In this document: positions 9,770-20,100 of the stretch, one piece after another | How positions within the stretch are numbered: position 1 is the stretch's first letter | How the letters are laid out: every line of letters begins with the position of its first letter | Made by a program: the position numbers and the translations under genes | Assembly (NCBI GenBank): GCA_947494705.1 | Contig: CANLVN010000001.1 | Span: 1,125,001 to 1,189,000, forward strand | Length of the DNA stretch: 64,000 bases | Direction of reading: 5' to 3' | DNA from: an uncultured Erythrobacter sp. | GTDB taxonomy: Bacteria > Pseudomonadota > Alphaproteobacteria > Sphingomonadales > Sphingomonadaceae | The notes under the pieces: generated by a model | What the model saw: the letters and a program-made list of their open reading frames with translations, nothing else | The model's database searches: none | Told to the model about the DNA's origin: nothing

Positions 9770-10249
9770 TCAAGGGCCGCCCGGCGCACCCGCACCTGGA
9801 GCACCCACCTGGCCGATATTGCCAAACAGGTCTTCGAGGAAACCGCGCTCCCGACCAAGGGTAGGCGTTTCGTCGCCATCGGGGCGCAGATAGACCACTT
9901 CGTCGATCCCGCTGCGTTCCACCGCGGCGACATTGCCGACCTCGTCGAACTTCACCGCCAGCACCGCATGGTCCCGAATGCGCGGACGCACGAAGGGACG
10001 ACGGCCGGTGATGCTGGACACGTAATACCACGTCGGCTCGCCAAACTGGCTTTCGAAAGTCGGGCGGCCAAGGGTGCCTTCGACCGAGCGGCGGTTGTCG
10101 ATTCCGGGCTGGACCGAGCGGGTCAGCACCGGATCGTCGATGAAGCCGCGCGACTCGCGGATCGAGGAACACGCGCCAAGGACCGCAATCGCGCATCCCA
10201 GCGTAACCAGTTTCGCCAGACGGCCGGTGGCCGAACCATTTACTCGCAT
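9770..10249 (-). CDS. bamE: BamE-like outer-membrane assembly lipoprotein
   Basis: This SmpA/OmlA-family lipoprotein has a lipobox Leu-Gly-Ala-Cys in AVLGACSSI, followed by the BamE fold: GIDNRRSVEGTLGRPTFESQFGEPTWYYVSS and a hydrophobic DHAVLAVKFDEVGNVAAVE strand. It is an accessory subunit of the Bam complex that inserts beta-barrel proteins. The frame extends to 10285, but the ATG at 10249 (MRVNGSATG) puts the Arg/Lys region and lipobox at the proper distance, giving 159 residues. The C-terminal tail is Gly/Pro/Ala rich. It is transcribed away from the bc1-chaperone gene, so the gap 10250-10462 should hold a divergent promoter pair. Confidence 0.88.
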   Translation of the reverse strand: MRVNGSATGRLAKLVTLGCAIAVLGACSSIRESRGFIDDPVLTRSVQPGIDNRRSVEGTLGRPTFESQFGEPTWYYVSSITGRRPFVRPRIRDHAVLAVKFDEVGNVAAVERSGIDEVVYLRPDGDETPTLGRERGFLEDLFGNIGQVGAPGAGAPGGP

Positions 10250-10462
10250 CGTATTCCCGTCTCGGTCTTTCGCTTGCCGCTGCATCGCAGCGACCTATAT
10301 CGGACCCGTGCCTTACGGCGTCACACCGGGCCTTGCAACGCCGCAGCGAGGATTGTTCGCCGGTCGTTCACTTCCGGGCCCGTCTGGCACTCGGGCCGTG
10401 AATTGCGGCTTAATGAATGATGGCCCTTGAATAGTGCGGCCTGAGAACGAGGTTTTGAACGC

Positions 10463-10990
10463 ATGTCCTTCCTCTCCCGCCTCCTGGGCACCGGCCCCGA
10501 CCCGCGCGAAAAGGTTCGCCCCTTGTGGCACCGCGTCGTCGAACTGGCGCGCGAGCCGTCCTTCTATTCCCAGTGCAATGTCGCGGATTCGGTCGCAGGC
10601 CGGTTCGATCTCATCACTGCGGTGCTGTGCGTGATGATCGTGCGGGTCGAAGCCAGCGAAATGCGCTCCGAAAGCGCGCTGCTGGCCGAATTGTTCGTCG
10701 AAGACATGGACGGTCAATTGCGCGAGTTCGGAGTCAACGATGTCGTCGTAGGCAAGCGTGTCGGCAAGCTGATGAGCGTGCTGGGCGGCAGGCTTGGCGC
10801 CTATCGCAGCGCTCTGGCCGAGAAGGACCGCGACCGACTCGAGAGCGCAGTTGGGCGCAACGTAACGTTCAGCGAAGGCGCGGACGAGAGCGCGGCCGCG
10901 CAATGCGTTGCCGACAAGCTGCTCGCCCTTTCCGAGCGCCTCGCTGGGTTCGATGACGAGACGCTGATAAAGGCGAGCGGCATATGGTGA
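10463..10990 (+). CDS. Ubiquinol-cytochrome c chaperone family protein (CBP3/UQCC1-like)
   Basis: This 175-residue protein matches the alphaproteobacterial relatives of the mitochondrial bc1 assembly factor Cbp3/UQCC1. Recognisable pieces are the N-terminal WHRVVELAREPSFY, the segment DLITAVLCVMIVR, and the later FVEDMDGQLREFGVNDVVVGKRVGKLM. Mitochondrial relatives help cytochrome b synthesis and assembly of complex III; the bacterial role is inferred. The next gene (DUF177) starts seven bases before this one ends, so the two are translationally coupled. Confidence 0.85.
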   Translation: MSFLSRLLGTGPDPREKVRPLWHRVVELAREPSFYSQCNVADSVAGRFDLITAVLCVMIVRVEASEMRSESALLAELFVEDMDGQLREFGVNDVVVGKRVGKLMSVLGGRLGAYRSALAEKDRDRLESAVGRNVTFSEGADESAAAQCVADKLLALSERLAGFDDETLIKASGIW

Positions 10991-11544
10991 ACGCGACCAC
11001 TACTCCCGAACTATCACGTCGTATCAAGGTCAAGAGCCTCCCCGGGGACATGGTCGTGATCGAAGCCGATGCAGGCGAGCGTGCGGCGCTGGCCCGGCGC
11101 TTTTCCCTGCCCGGCATAGACAGCCTGCGCGCCGAAATTGCGCTTGAGAAAAAAGCAAAGGCGATCCGCGCGAATGGCATGCTCTATGCCGCCATTCGCC
11201 AGTCCTGCGCCATTTCGGGCGAGGATTTCCCGGCCAATATAGCCGAGGAAATCGAACTCAATTTTGTAGAGGAGCACACGCTCAACGAAGCGCTCGACGA
11301 AGACGGGGAAATCGTAATCGACCTCGAATCGGACGATTGCGACGAGATCGAGTATTCTGGCGACGCATTCGATCTCGGCGAAGCGGTCGCACAAACCCTC
11401 GGCCTTGCCATCGACCCTTATGCCGAAGGCCCGAACGCCAGCGCCGCGCGCGAGCAGGCGGGGCTGGCTTCCGAAGGCGAGCAGACCGGCCCGCTCGCCG
11501 AAGGACTCGCCGCCGGCCTTGCAGCGCTTCGGAAAAACGACTAG
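10984..11544 (+). CDS. DUF177/YceD-family protein
   Basis: This is a 186-residue YceD-like protein. The central block (YAAIRQSCAISGEDFPANIAEEIELNFVEE) and the acidic DLGEAVAQTLGLAIDPYAEGP are typical. In many bacteria yceD sits upstream of rpmF and is linked to ribosome or 23S rRNA biology; its role is not settled. Here no rpmF follows. Instead it overlaps the bc1 chaperone gene, an arrangement I recall from other sphingomonads. The C-terminal third is Ala/Glu rich and probably flexible. Confidence 0.82.
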   Translation: MVNATTTPELSRRIKVKSLPGDMVVIEADAGERAALARRFSLPGIDSLRAEIALEKKAKAIRANGMLYAAIRQSCAISGEDFPANIAEEIELNFVEEHTLNEALDEDGEIVIDLESDDCDEIEYSGDAFDLGEAVAQTLGLAIDPYAEGPNASAAREQAGLASEGEQTGPLAEGLAAGLAALRKND

Positions 11545-11589
11545 GCAGGATTTTGTAAGGAACCTACGCGCAATGCGCACGTAGTGACA

Positions 11590-11595
11590 TATAAT
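11590..11595 (+). promoter_or_regulatory. Candidate -10 element upstream of pcs
   Basis: A perfect TATAAT sits in an AT-rich island of otherwise GC-rich DNA, inside a partly symmetric stretch (GTG...CAC at 11584-11600). No convincing -35 hexamer is seen 16-18 bases upstream, so a transcription factor may be needed. Placement about 70 bases before the leader ORF fits a promoter for the pcs-mcr operon. Confidence 0.4.
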
Positions 11596-11662
11596 TACAC
11601 GCTAAAGCGTTGCCGACGAAAGGGATCACGTCGTCGACCTCTGTGAGAGGAGGGGATTACGA

Positions 11663-11674
11663 CGGATGCATCCG
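11663..11674. repeat. 12-bp perfect palindrome in the pcs leader
   Basis: CGGATGCATCCG reads the same on both strands and covers the ATG of the short leader ORF. It could be an operator or a small RNA hairpin that affects initiation. A second small hairpin (CCTCT-GTG-AGAGG, 11638-11650) lies just upstream and includes part of the Shine-Dalgarno-like AGGAGGGG. Confidence 0.4.
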
Positions 11675-11704
11675 CCATTGCGCGCGACCACGCGCCATTC
11701 GTGA
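11666..11704 (+). CDS. Possible 12-codon leader ORF coupled to pcs
   Basis: ATG at 11666 opens a short frame reading MHPPLRATTRHS and stopping at TGA 11702-11704. That stop overlaps the GTG start of pcs in a GTGA arrangement. A strong ribosome-binding sequence AGGAGGGG (11648-11655) lies 10 bases before this ATG, whereas pcs itself has no visible ribosome-binding site. This suggests ribosomes load on the leader ORF and reinitiate at pcs. The peptide has no obvious run of one amino acid that would make it a classical attenuator. It may also be chance, with pcs starting at an unusual upstream codon. Confidence 0.45.
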   Translation: MHPPLRATTRHS

Positions 11705-14700
11705 ACATCACATCACTCGAAGATTTCGCGAGCCAGCGCGAGGCATGCCTCGCCGATCCCGGTCTTTACCATGGAAATATTGCGAAGCGCCGCATCTGCT
11801 GGCTGGTCGAAGCCGCAGACGGCTCGCCAGCCTGGGCCTTTTTCGACGACGATGCTGGCTCATGGTGCGGCTGGGACGCGCAGAGCGGGGAAGCGGTCAC
11901 GCTCGACCTGGCGGCGGATTTCGAGCCTTGGGATCGCGCCTTCAACGACGACGATCCGCCCAACTGGCGATGGTTCGAAGGCGGGCTGACCTCCACCGCT
12001 TTCAACGAATGCGATCGCCATGTGCTGGCGGGACATGGCGACGAAGCGGCGCTGATCTTCGAAGGCGATCGCTGGAATATGGCCAGCGAAGGCGGGCGCG
12101 GCGGCCCGGTCGACAGTGAAGTGATTTCCCGGCGCAAGCTATTGCTCGAAAGCGCGAAATGCGCGCTGGCGCTCAAGAAACTGGGCCTCGAACCGGGCGA
12201 CAGGATCGCGCTCAACATGCCCAGCATCGCCGAGCAGATCTACTGGACACAGGGAGCGAAGCGGATCGGTGTGGTCTACACGCCGGTTTTCGGTGGTTTC
12301 TCCGACAAGACCCTGTCGGACCGCATCGCCGATGCCGGAGCGCGCGTGGTCGTGACCGCCGACGGCTCCTACCGCAATGCGCAGATGGTGCCATTCAAGC
12401 CGAACTACACTGACCCTGCGCTCGACAACTTCCTCGGAGTCGGCGTGGCGATGGAGCTTCTCGGCGACGCGCTGGCCGACCCAGATCTGGAAGTCGCCGA
12501 CGAACATGCCTCCCTTATTCGCGAGACGGTTGCCGACCTGCTCGACGGCGAGGTCACTGTCGAACGGTCCGACGTGATGCGCGGAGTAGGCAAGGCACTG
12601 AGCGCGATTGCAACCGGCGAAACTGGCGGCGGGCACATGAGCCCGCGCCAGTCCGCACAATTGCGCATCGCTATCGCCAGCGCGCTGGTCGCCTCTCCGC
12701 CGCGCGTTGAAGCTGTCGTCGTGGTCAAGCACACCGCGCAGCCTGACCTGCCATGGAATGACGGCCGCGATCACTGGAGCCACGACCTCACCGATGCGGC
12801 GGGCGAAGAACTGCTCGAAGCCGCGCGCAAGGTCGGGTTCGATCTCGCCGACGAGGCCGCGCTTTACGCCCTCCCCGATACCGACTTCGTACGCGCCATC
12901 TGGGCCGGGTCGCCCGTGCTCGCGGTCGATGCCGAATATCCCAACTTCATCATCTACACCTCCGGCTCGACCGGAAAGCCAAAGGGCGTCGTGCATGTCC
13001 ATGGCTATGCAGCGGGCATCTCGGCCACGATGGAAACCGCGTTCGGAGCGAAGGGTGGCGACGTGATGTACGTTGTCGCCGATCCGGGCTGGATCACCGG
13101 ACAAAGCTATCAGATAGCGGCGGCGCTGCTCGCACGCGTGACGACGATCATACCCGAAGGCTCTCCCGTTTTCCCGCATGCGGGCCGCTTTGCCTCGATG
13201 ATCGAACGCTATGGCGTCACGATTTTCAAGGCGGGCGTCACCTTCCTTAAGTCGGTGATGCAGAACCCGGAAAACCTCAAGGATATCCAGCGCTACGACC
13301 TGTCCAGCCTGAAGGTCGCGACTTTCTGCGCCGAACCTGTCTCCCCTGCAGTGCAGGCCTTTGCGATGGAGCACGTGACCGCGCGCTACATCAATTCCTA
13401 CTGGGCGACAGAGCATGGCGGTATGGTCTGGACGCACTTCGCCGGTGCTGGCGAGGACTTCCCGCTGGAAGCCGACGCGCACACTTATCCGCTGCCGTGG
13501 ATACTGGGCGACGTCTGGGTCGAGGACGCGGAAGGCGACGAGCAGCCGGGCGTCGAATACACCCGGCCCGATGAGGCCGGCGGCGCGCCGTGGAGGCAGG
13601 CGGCGACCGGGGAGAAGGGCGAGATCGTGATTGCCCTGCCCTATCCATACCTTACCCGGACGATCTGGGGCGATGTCGCCAATTTCGCGGTCGAGCAGTC
13701 GGATGGAAAGGCACGGATAGCGGGCAACTGGCGTGGCGATGGGGTCCGCTACGCCGATACCTACTGGAGGCGGTGGAAAGGTGTCTGGGCGTATACGCAG
13801 GGCGACTTCGCGATGCGTCATCCCGACGGCTCCTTCTCGCTGCATGGCCGCTCGGACGATGTCATCAACGTCTCCGGCCACCGCATCGGTACAGAGGAGA
13901 TCGAAGGGGCGATCCTGCGCGACAAGGCGCTCGATCCCAATTCGCCGGTCGGCAATGTCATCGTCATCGGCGCGCCGCACAGCCAGAAAGGCGTCACTCC
14001 CCTCGCCTTTGTCACTCCGGTCGCCGGTCGCCGCCTGACACAGGACGACAAACGCCGCCTGACCGACCTCGTGCGCACCGAAAAGGGCGCAGTCGCGGTG
14101 CCGCAGGACTTCATCGAACTCTCCGAATTCCCGGAGACACGCTCGGGCAAATATATGCGCCGAATGGTGCGCGCGGTGGTCGATGGCGGCGAGGTTGGCG
14201 ACACGTCCACGCTCCGCAATCCGGAAAGTCTCGACGAGCTGCGCCAGGCAGTCGAGGGTTGGCAGCGGCGCCAATCGCTCTCCGACACACAGGCCCTGTT
14301 CGAGCGATATCGCTTCTTCACGATCCAGTACAACAGCGTCGCAGAAGGCCGACGCGTCGCTACTGTCACGGTCAAGAATCCGCCGGTCAACGCCCTCAAC
14401 GAACGCGCGCTGGACGAACTCGTCATCATTGCAGAGCACTTGGCGCGCAAGGATGACGTTGCCGCCGTGGTCTTTACCGGCAGCGGCACCGCCAGCTTCG
14501 TCGCTGGCGCGGATATCCGCCAGATGCTGGAGGAGGTGAACAGCGTCGAGGAAGCCAAGGCGCTGCCTGACAACGCCCAGCTCGCCTTTCGCACGATCGA
14601 GGAAATGGACAAGCCGTGCATCGCCGCGATCCAGGGCGTCGCGCTGGGCGGAGGCATGGAATTCGCGCTGGCGTGCCACTACCGCGTGGCCGAGCCCAAG

Positions 14701-17187
14701 GCGCGCTTTGGCCAGCCCGAGATCAATCTGAGGTTGCTGCCCGGCTATGGCGGGACGCAGCGATTGCCGCGCCTGCTGGCGAGCCGCAACGGCGAAACGG
14801 GGCTGCGCGATGCGCTTGACCTCATCCTTGGCGGGCGGGCGATCGATGCCGAGCAAGCCCTCGAAATCGGGGCCATCGATGCGTTGGCAACCGACAGTTC
14901 CGACGCGCTCTCCTACGCCCATGCCATGGTGCGCGACTTCGTGGAACATGGAGACGCGAGCGAGCTGGGTCAGGCCTTTGCAGAGCGCCAGACGCAAACC
15001 GATGTCTGGTATTCCCCCGCCCGCATCGACTTCGACGCCGTACTCGAAGACGCCTTCATTCAACGCATCCTCAAACAGCTCGAATGGGCAGGACGCGGCA
15101 AGGCCGGTGAACGCGCGCTCGACGCGATCCGCACCGGCTGGGAGGAAGGCATGCCCGCCGGACTCGAACGCGAGGCGCAGCGATTTGCCGAGGCTGTCAT
15201 CGATCCCGAAGGCGGAAAGACCGGCATCCAGCAATTCATGGACAAGGCAAGCCCGCCCCTCCCCGTACGACGCGACGGCGTGTGGGAGGATGACGCGCAC
15301 GAAGACACCAAGTCGGCGCTGATTGAGGAAGGCAAGCTCCTCCCTATGGGCGCACCTTTCTATCCCGGCGTCACGGCGATCCCGCCCAAGCAACTCGCCT
15401 TCGGCATCGCACGCGATCCGGATACCGGCACCCCGCGCTTCGGCCCACCCGAAAGTCACGAGCGCGAACTGGTGGTCGACACGCCCAGACCCGGCGCTAA
15501 CGAGGCGCTGGTCTATCTCCTGACCTCGGAGGTGAACTTCAACGACATCTGGGCGCTCACCGGCATTCCCGTCTCGCCCTTCGATGCGCATGACGAGGAC
15601 GTGCAGATCACCGGATCGGGCGGCCTCGCGCTGGTCGCGGCGCTGGGCAGCGAACTGAAGGAAGAGGGCCGTCTCGCGGTCGGCGATCTCGTCTCGGTCT
15701 ATTCGGGCACCTCAGACCTGCTGTCCCCGAAAGCTGGCGAGGACCCGATGTATGCGGGCTTCGCGATCCAGGGCTACGAGACGAAAACCGGCTCCCACGC
15801 TCAGTTCCTGACCGTCCAGGGGCCGCAGCTGCACCGTCCGCCTGCCGACCTGACGCTCGAACAGGCGGGAGCCTACACGCTCAATCTCGGCACGGTCGCT
15901 CGCTGTTTGTTCACCACGCTTGAAATCCAGCCAGGGAAAACCGCCTTTGTCGAAGGCTCTGCAACCGGAACCGGGCTGGACGCACTCAAGAGCTCTGTGC
16001 GCACCGGGCTGTCGGTCGTTGGCCTCGTTTCGAGCGAGGACCGTGCCGACTTCGTGAAATCACAGGGAGCTGTCGGCGCAATCAATCGCAAGGACCCCGC
16101 GCTCGCCGACTGCTTCACTCCGGTCCCGGACGACCCCGCAGATGCGCGCGAATGGGAGGCGAAAGGCGAAAAGCTGCTCGACGCCTATCGCGCTATCAAT
16201 GGTGGCAAGCTCGCCGATTATGTCGTCAGCCATGCAGGTGAACGCGCCTTTCCGCGCTCTTTCCAGCTGCTTGCCGAAGGTGGCCGACTGGCCTTCTATG
16301 GCGCTTCATCGGGCTATCACTTCTCCTTCATGGGCAAGCCCGGGACCGCGCGCCCCGAAGAGATGCTGGCACGCGCTAGCCTCAGGGGCGGGGAAAGCGT
16401 GCTGCTCTATTACGGGCCGGGCACCACTGAACTTGCCGATGAAAAGGGTCTCGAAATGATCGAGGCTGCAAGGCTGATGAAAGCGCGCATGGTGATCGTC
16501 ACCACCAGCGACGGTCAGCGCGAATTCCTGCAATCGCTCGGCCTCGAAGATGCCGTCGAAGGCATCCTCAGCATCGAAGGGCTGAAACGTCGCAATTCCG
16601 ATTTCGACTGGCCAGAGACCCTTCCCCGCCTCCCCGATGCGCGCGAGGACATCGAGAACTTCAAGATCGGCGTGCGCGCCTATCAGCAGAACACGATGAA
16701 GCCCTTCGGCACCGCAGTGGGCAAGCTGCTTCGCTCTCCGGGCAATCCGCGCGGCGTGCCCGACCTGGTGATTGAGCGCGCTGGCGCGGACACGCTTGGT
16801 GTCTCGACCAGCCTGGTCAAACCGTTCGGCGGGCGAGTGATCTATGCCGAGGAAATGAGCGGGCGGCGTTACACCTTCTACGCCCCGCAGGTGTGGACCC
16901 GGCAGAGGCGCATCTACATGCCCGGTGCCGAGATTTTCGGCACCCATCTGTGCAACGCCTACGAAGTCACGATGATGAACGAGATGGTCGCCGCCGGCCT
17001 GCTCGACGTGACCGAACCGACCGTGGTCCCCTGGGAGGGCCTGCCGCAAGCGCACCAGTCGATGTGGGATAACCAGCACTCGGGCGCGACCTACGTGGTC
17101 AACCACGCCCTGCCCGCCATGGGCCTGACAACAAAAGACGAGCTGCTCGAATACTGGGCCGCTGCCGCAACAGGAGAGAGAGAATGA
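11701..17187 (+). CDS. pcs: Propionyl-CoA synthase, trifunctional (3-hydroxypropionate to propionyl-CoA)
   Basis: This 1,828-residue fusion matches propionyl-CoA synthase of Chloroflexus and Erythrobacter in size and domain order. Residues about 1-860 are an acyl-CoA synthetase: AMP-binding motif YTSGSTGKPKG from Y419, and acylation lysine K817 in RSGKYMRR. Residues about 870-1150 are an enoyl-CoA hydratase: ALGGGMEFA near A981 and E1007 in FGQPEINLRLLPGYGG. Residues about 1180-1828 are an NADPH-dependent enoyl-CoA reductase of the MDR/crotonyl-CoA reductase type (NFNDIWALTGIPVS; EGSATGTGLDAL). The enzyme activates 3-hydroxypropionate with ATP and CoA, dehydrates it and reduces acryloyl-CoA internally. 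The GTG start at 11701 keeps the conserved N-terminus. mcr follows with a four-base overlap. Confidence 0.96.
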   Translation: MNITSLEDFASQREACLADPGLYHGNIAKRRICWLVEAADGSPAWAFFDDDAGSWCGWDAQSGEAVTLDLAADFEPWDRAFNDDDPPNWRWFEGGLTSTAFNECDRHVLAGHGDEAALIFEGDRWNMASEGGRGGPVDSEVISRRKLLLESAKCALALKKLGLEPGDRIALNMPSIAEQIYWTQGAKRIGVVYTPVFGGFSDKTLSDRIADAGARVVVTADGSYRNAQMVPFKPNYTDPALDNFLGVGVAMELLGDALADPDLEVADEHASLIRETVADLLDGEVTVERSDVMRGVGKALSAIATGETGGGHMSPRQSAQLRIAIASALVASPPRVEAVVVVKHTAQPDLPWNDGRDHWSHDLTDAAGEELLEAARKVGFDLADEAALYALPDTDFVRAIWAGSPVLAVDAEYPNFIIYTSGSTGKPKGVVHVHGYAAGISATMETAFGAKGGDVMYVVADPGWITGQSYQIAAALLARVTTIIPEGSPVFPHAGRFASMIERYGVTIFKAGVTFLKSVMQNPENLKDIQRYDLSSLKVATFCAEPVSPAVQAFAMEHVTARYINSYWATEHGGMVWTHFAGAGEDFPLEADAHTYPLPWILGDVWVEDAEGDEQPGVEYTRPDEAGGAPWRQAATGEKGEIVIALPYPYLTRTIWGDVANFAVEQSDGKARIAGNWRGDGVRYADTYWRRWKGVWAYTQGDFAMRHPDGSFSLHGRSDDVINVSGHRIGTEEIEGAILRDKALDPNSPVGNVIVIGAPHSQKGVTPLAFVTPVAGRRLTQDDKRRLTDLVRTEKGAVAVPQDFIELSEFPETRSGKYMRRMVRAVVDGGEVGDTSTLRNPESLDELRQAVEGWQRRQSLSDTQALFERYRFFTIQYNSVAEGRRVATVTVKNPPVNALNERALDELVIIAEHLARKDDVAAVVFTGSGTASFVAGADIRQMLEEVNSVEEAKALPDNAQLAFRTIEEMDKPCIAAIQGVALGGGMEFALACHYRVAEPKARFGQPEINLRLLPGYGGTQRLPRLLASRNGETGLRDALDLILGGRAIDAEQALEIGAIDALATDSSDALSYAHAMVRDFVEHGDASELGQAFAERQTQTDVWYSPARIDFDAVLEDAFIQRILKQLEWAGRGKAGERALDAIRTGWEEGMPAGLEREAQRFAEAVIDPEGGKTGIQQFMDKASPPLPVRRDGVWEDDAHEDTKSALIEEGKLLPMGAPFYPGVTAIPPKQLAFGIARDPDTGTPRFGPPESHERELVVDTPRPGANEALVYLLTSEVNFNDIWALTGIPVSPFDAHDEDVQITGSGGLALVAALGSELKEEGRLAVGDLVSVYSGTSDLLSPKAGEDPMYAGFAIQGYETKTGSHAQFLTVQGPQLHRPPADLTLEQAGAYTLNLGTVARCLFTTLEIQPGKTAFVEGSATGTGLDALKSSVRTGLSVVGLVSSEDRADFVKSQGAVGAINRKDPALADCFTPVPDDPADAREWEAKGEKLLDAYRAINGGKLADYVVSHAGERAFPRSFQLLAEGGRLAFYGASSGYHFSFMGKPGTARPEEMLARASLRGGESVLLYYGPGTTELADEKGLEMIEAARLMKARMVIVTTSDGQREFLQSLGLEDAVEGILSIEGLKRRNSDFDWPETLPRLPDAREDIENFKIGVRAYQQNTMKPFGTAVGKLLRSPGNPRGVPDLVIERAGADTLGVSTSLVKPFGGRVIYAEEMSGRRYTFYAPQVWTRQRRIYMPGAEIFGTHLCNAYEVTMMNEMVAAGLLDVTEPTVVPWEGLPQAHQSMWDNQHSGATYVVNHALPAMGLTTKDELLEYWAAAATGERE

Positions 17188-20100
17188 GCAGCACACCCAA
17201 GGGCCGTCTCGCCAACAAGATCGCGCTTATCACCGGCGCGGCGGGCAATCTGGGCAGCGAGATCAGCCGCGCCTTTGCCCGCGAAGGCGCTTTCGTCATC
17301 ATGACCGGGCGAACCGAGGATCGTATCAAGGCTGCGCGCGATCAGCTGATCGCGGATACCGGCGTTTCGCCTGAGCGGATCGACACCGCGGTCCTCGATG
17401 GCGGCGATCCGGACTCGATCCGCGCGGCGATGAAAACGCTGAAGTCCGAATATGGCCGGATCGATATTCTCATCAACAATGCCGGGTCCGCTGGCCCCAA
17501 ACAACCACTCCACAAAGTACCGCTGTCAAAGGCAGAGATGGAGGCGTGCGGCGACACCGAGACGGTGCGCGATGCCATGCTCAACATCCTCGGCGTCACC
17601 TGGAACATGGCACGAATTGTCGCGCCGATGATGCCGGTAGGCGGGGCGATGGTGAACATCTCGACCATTTTCTCGCACACGCGTTACTATGGCCGCACCG
17701 CTTACGTCGTCCCAAAGGCGGCTCTCAATTCGCTGTCGAGCCAGCTGGCAAGCGAGCTAGGCCCGCGCGGCATTCGCGTGAACACCGTCTTCCCCGGCCC
17801 GATCGAAAGCGACCGCATCCGCACAGTCTTTGCCGCAATGGACGAGGTTCAGGGCCAGCCCAAGGACACCACAGCCAACTATTTCACAGGACGTATGGCG
17901 CTGACCCGCTCGACCGGGGGTAAGGTCGATGGCAAGCCGCTGCCCAACCCAACCGATATTGCGGGCACCTGCCTTTTCCTCGCCAGCGAGGAAGCCGCCG
18001 GGATCAGCGGCGAGCAGGTCGACGTGACGCACGGCATGTCGGCAAACCGGGCATCCGCCTCGACATACATGACGCGTCCATCGATGCGATCGCTGGACGG
18101 CGCAGGGCTGAACATTTTCATCGCCAGTGGCGAGAACTGGGACGAGGCGGTCGCTGCCGCACAACCGCTGGTGAATTCGGGCGCAAGGGTGCGGCTGGGC
18201 CTCGCGCGCAATGCCGATGTCGCTCAGGCCAATGCACGGCTGAAAGCACAAGGTATCGGAGAAGAACTGAGCGTCACCCGCTTCAACCGCACCGAACCCG
18301 AAGCCATGGAGGCGGCACTCAAGGAGTTTTCCGAAGACGTGGATGGCGCGATCACCGGGGCCATCGTCCTGCCGGTCAAGCCTTCGGGCCATTTCACCGG
18401 ATCTTTGCTCGCCGCCGATGACGACACCGTTGCCAAGTTCATGGACACCGAGCTGGTCGGCGCAATCGCTGTCGCGCGCAGCCTCGCGCGGTACTGGTAC
18501 GGCCACGCTATCCTGCAATCGAAGCCGCGCTGTGTCTTCATGACCAATCCGGGCGATGCCCTGGGCAATTCGTTTGCGCAGATCCTTTCGGCAGGGGTCA
18601 CGCAGTTGATCCGCATCTGGCGCGACGAAGAACGCGTCCACGAAGAAACCGGCGCGACCAACCATGCTGTCTGGTCCAACCAGATCGTGCGCCACACCAA
18701 CACCGAGGACGAGAACGCGCGCTTTGCCGCAGGGCACGCCACCCGCGTGCTGTTCCGCGAGGCGCGCATTGCCGAGATCGACCTCAAGCTGCCCGCAAGC
18801 ATCGCCGAGGAAACCGGGGCACGTTCGGCGATGGTGGGCTTTGCCGAGAACATCACCGGGCTGCATCTGGGCAAGGTCGCTTTCATCACCGGCGGGTCGG
18901 CCGGGATCGGCGGACAGGTGGCGCGACTGCTGGCGCTGGCGGGTGCGAAGGTAATGATGGTCGCCCGGCGTGAAAGCGAGCTTGTCGCCGCGCGCGACCG
19001 GATCGTGGGTGAATTGCAGGATATCGGCTTTGCCGGGGTCGAACGGCGCGTCAAATACATGGCCGATATCGATGTTTCCGACTTCGCCTCATTGGACAAG
19101 GCTGTCGATGCGACGCTCGAGGAATTCGGGCGCATCGACTATCTCATCAACAATGCGGGCGTTGCGGGCGCGGAGGACATGGTGATCGACATGGAGCCCG
19201 AAGCCTGGCGCTTCACGCTCGATGCCAACCTCGTTTCCAACTACCACCTGATGCAGCGCGTCGTACCGCTGATGAAGGCGCAAGGGTCGGGCTACGTCCT
19301 CAACGTTTCGTCCTATTTCGGCGGGGAGAAGTTCCTCGCTGTCGCCTATCCCAACCGCGCCGATTACGGCCTGTCGAAAGCGGGCCAACGCGCGATGGTC
19401 GAGGCTTTCTCACCCTTTCTCGGTCCGGAGGTACAGTGCAATGCCATCGCCCCCGGCCCCGTCGATGGCGATCGCTTGTCTGGCACAGGCGGAAAGCCCG
19501 GCCTGTTCCAGCGACGCGCCAAGCTGATCCTGGAAAACAAGCGGCTTAACGCTGTTTATTCCGCGGTCATCCATGCAATCCGCGAAGGCGGAGATGCGGG
19601 AAAGATCCTGACCCGCCTTTCGCGCAATTCGACCAGCACTCTGAGCCACGATGGCGAAGCGCCCGAGGAACTGCGCAAGCTGGCCTTGGAATTTGCGAGC
19701 GAGGGCGACGGGCTGTGCTGCTGGGACCAGTACTTGCTGACCGAGGCAATGGCCGAGCGGTTGCTGGTGCGTTTGCAGCTGGGCGGTTTCCTGCTCGGTT
19801 CGAACGAATGGGCGAGCAAGGCGGGAGGCGAAACGTGGCTCAAACTTGCGCCTCCGCAAGACAAGCCATTCCTCCCCGCCGCCGCCGTCGACAAGGTCGC
19901 GACTGGTGTTGGCAAGGGCGTCATCTCGCAACTGCATCTGGGCGCGATGCCGACAGAGGCGGAGGTGGCGCAGGCGACCGTCTTCTTCCTCGCGGATCGG
20001 GCCGTGAGCGGCGAAACATTCATGCCCTCGGGTGGCCTGCGGGTTGAGCGCTCGAATACCGAACGCGAAATGTTCGGCTCACCCAAGCAGGAGCGGATCG

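Noticed and set aside
12139-15591. A 1,150-residue open frame antisense to pcs
   Set aside because: It mirrors the GC-rich third-codon pattern of pcs, has no family signal and lies fully within a well-supported gene.
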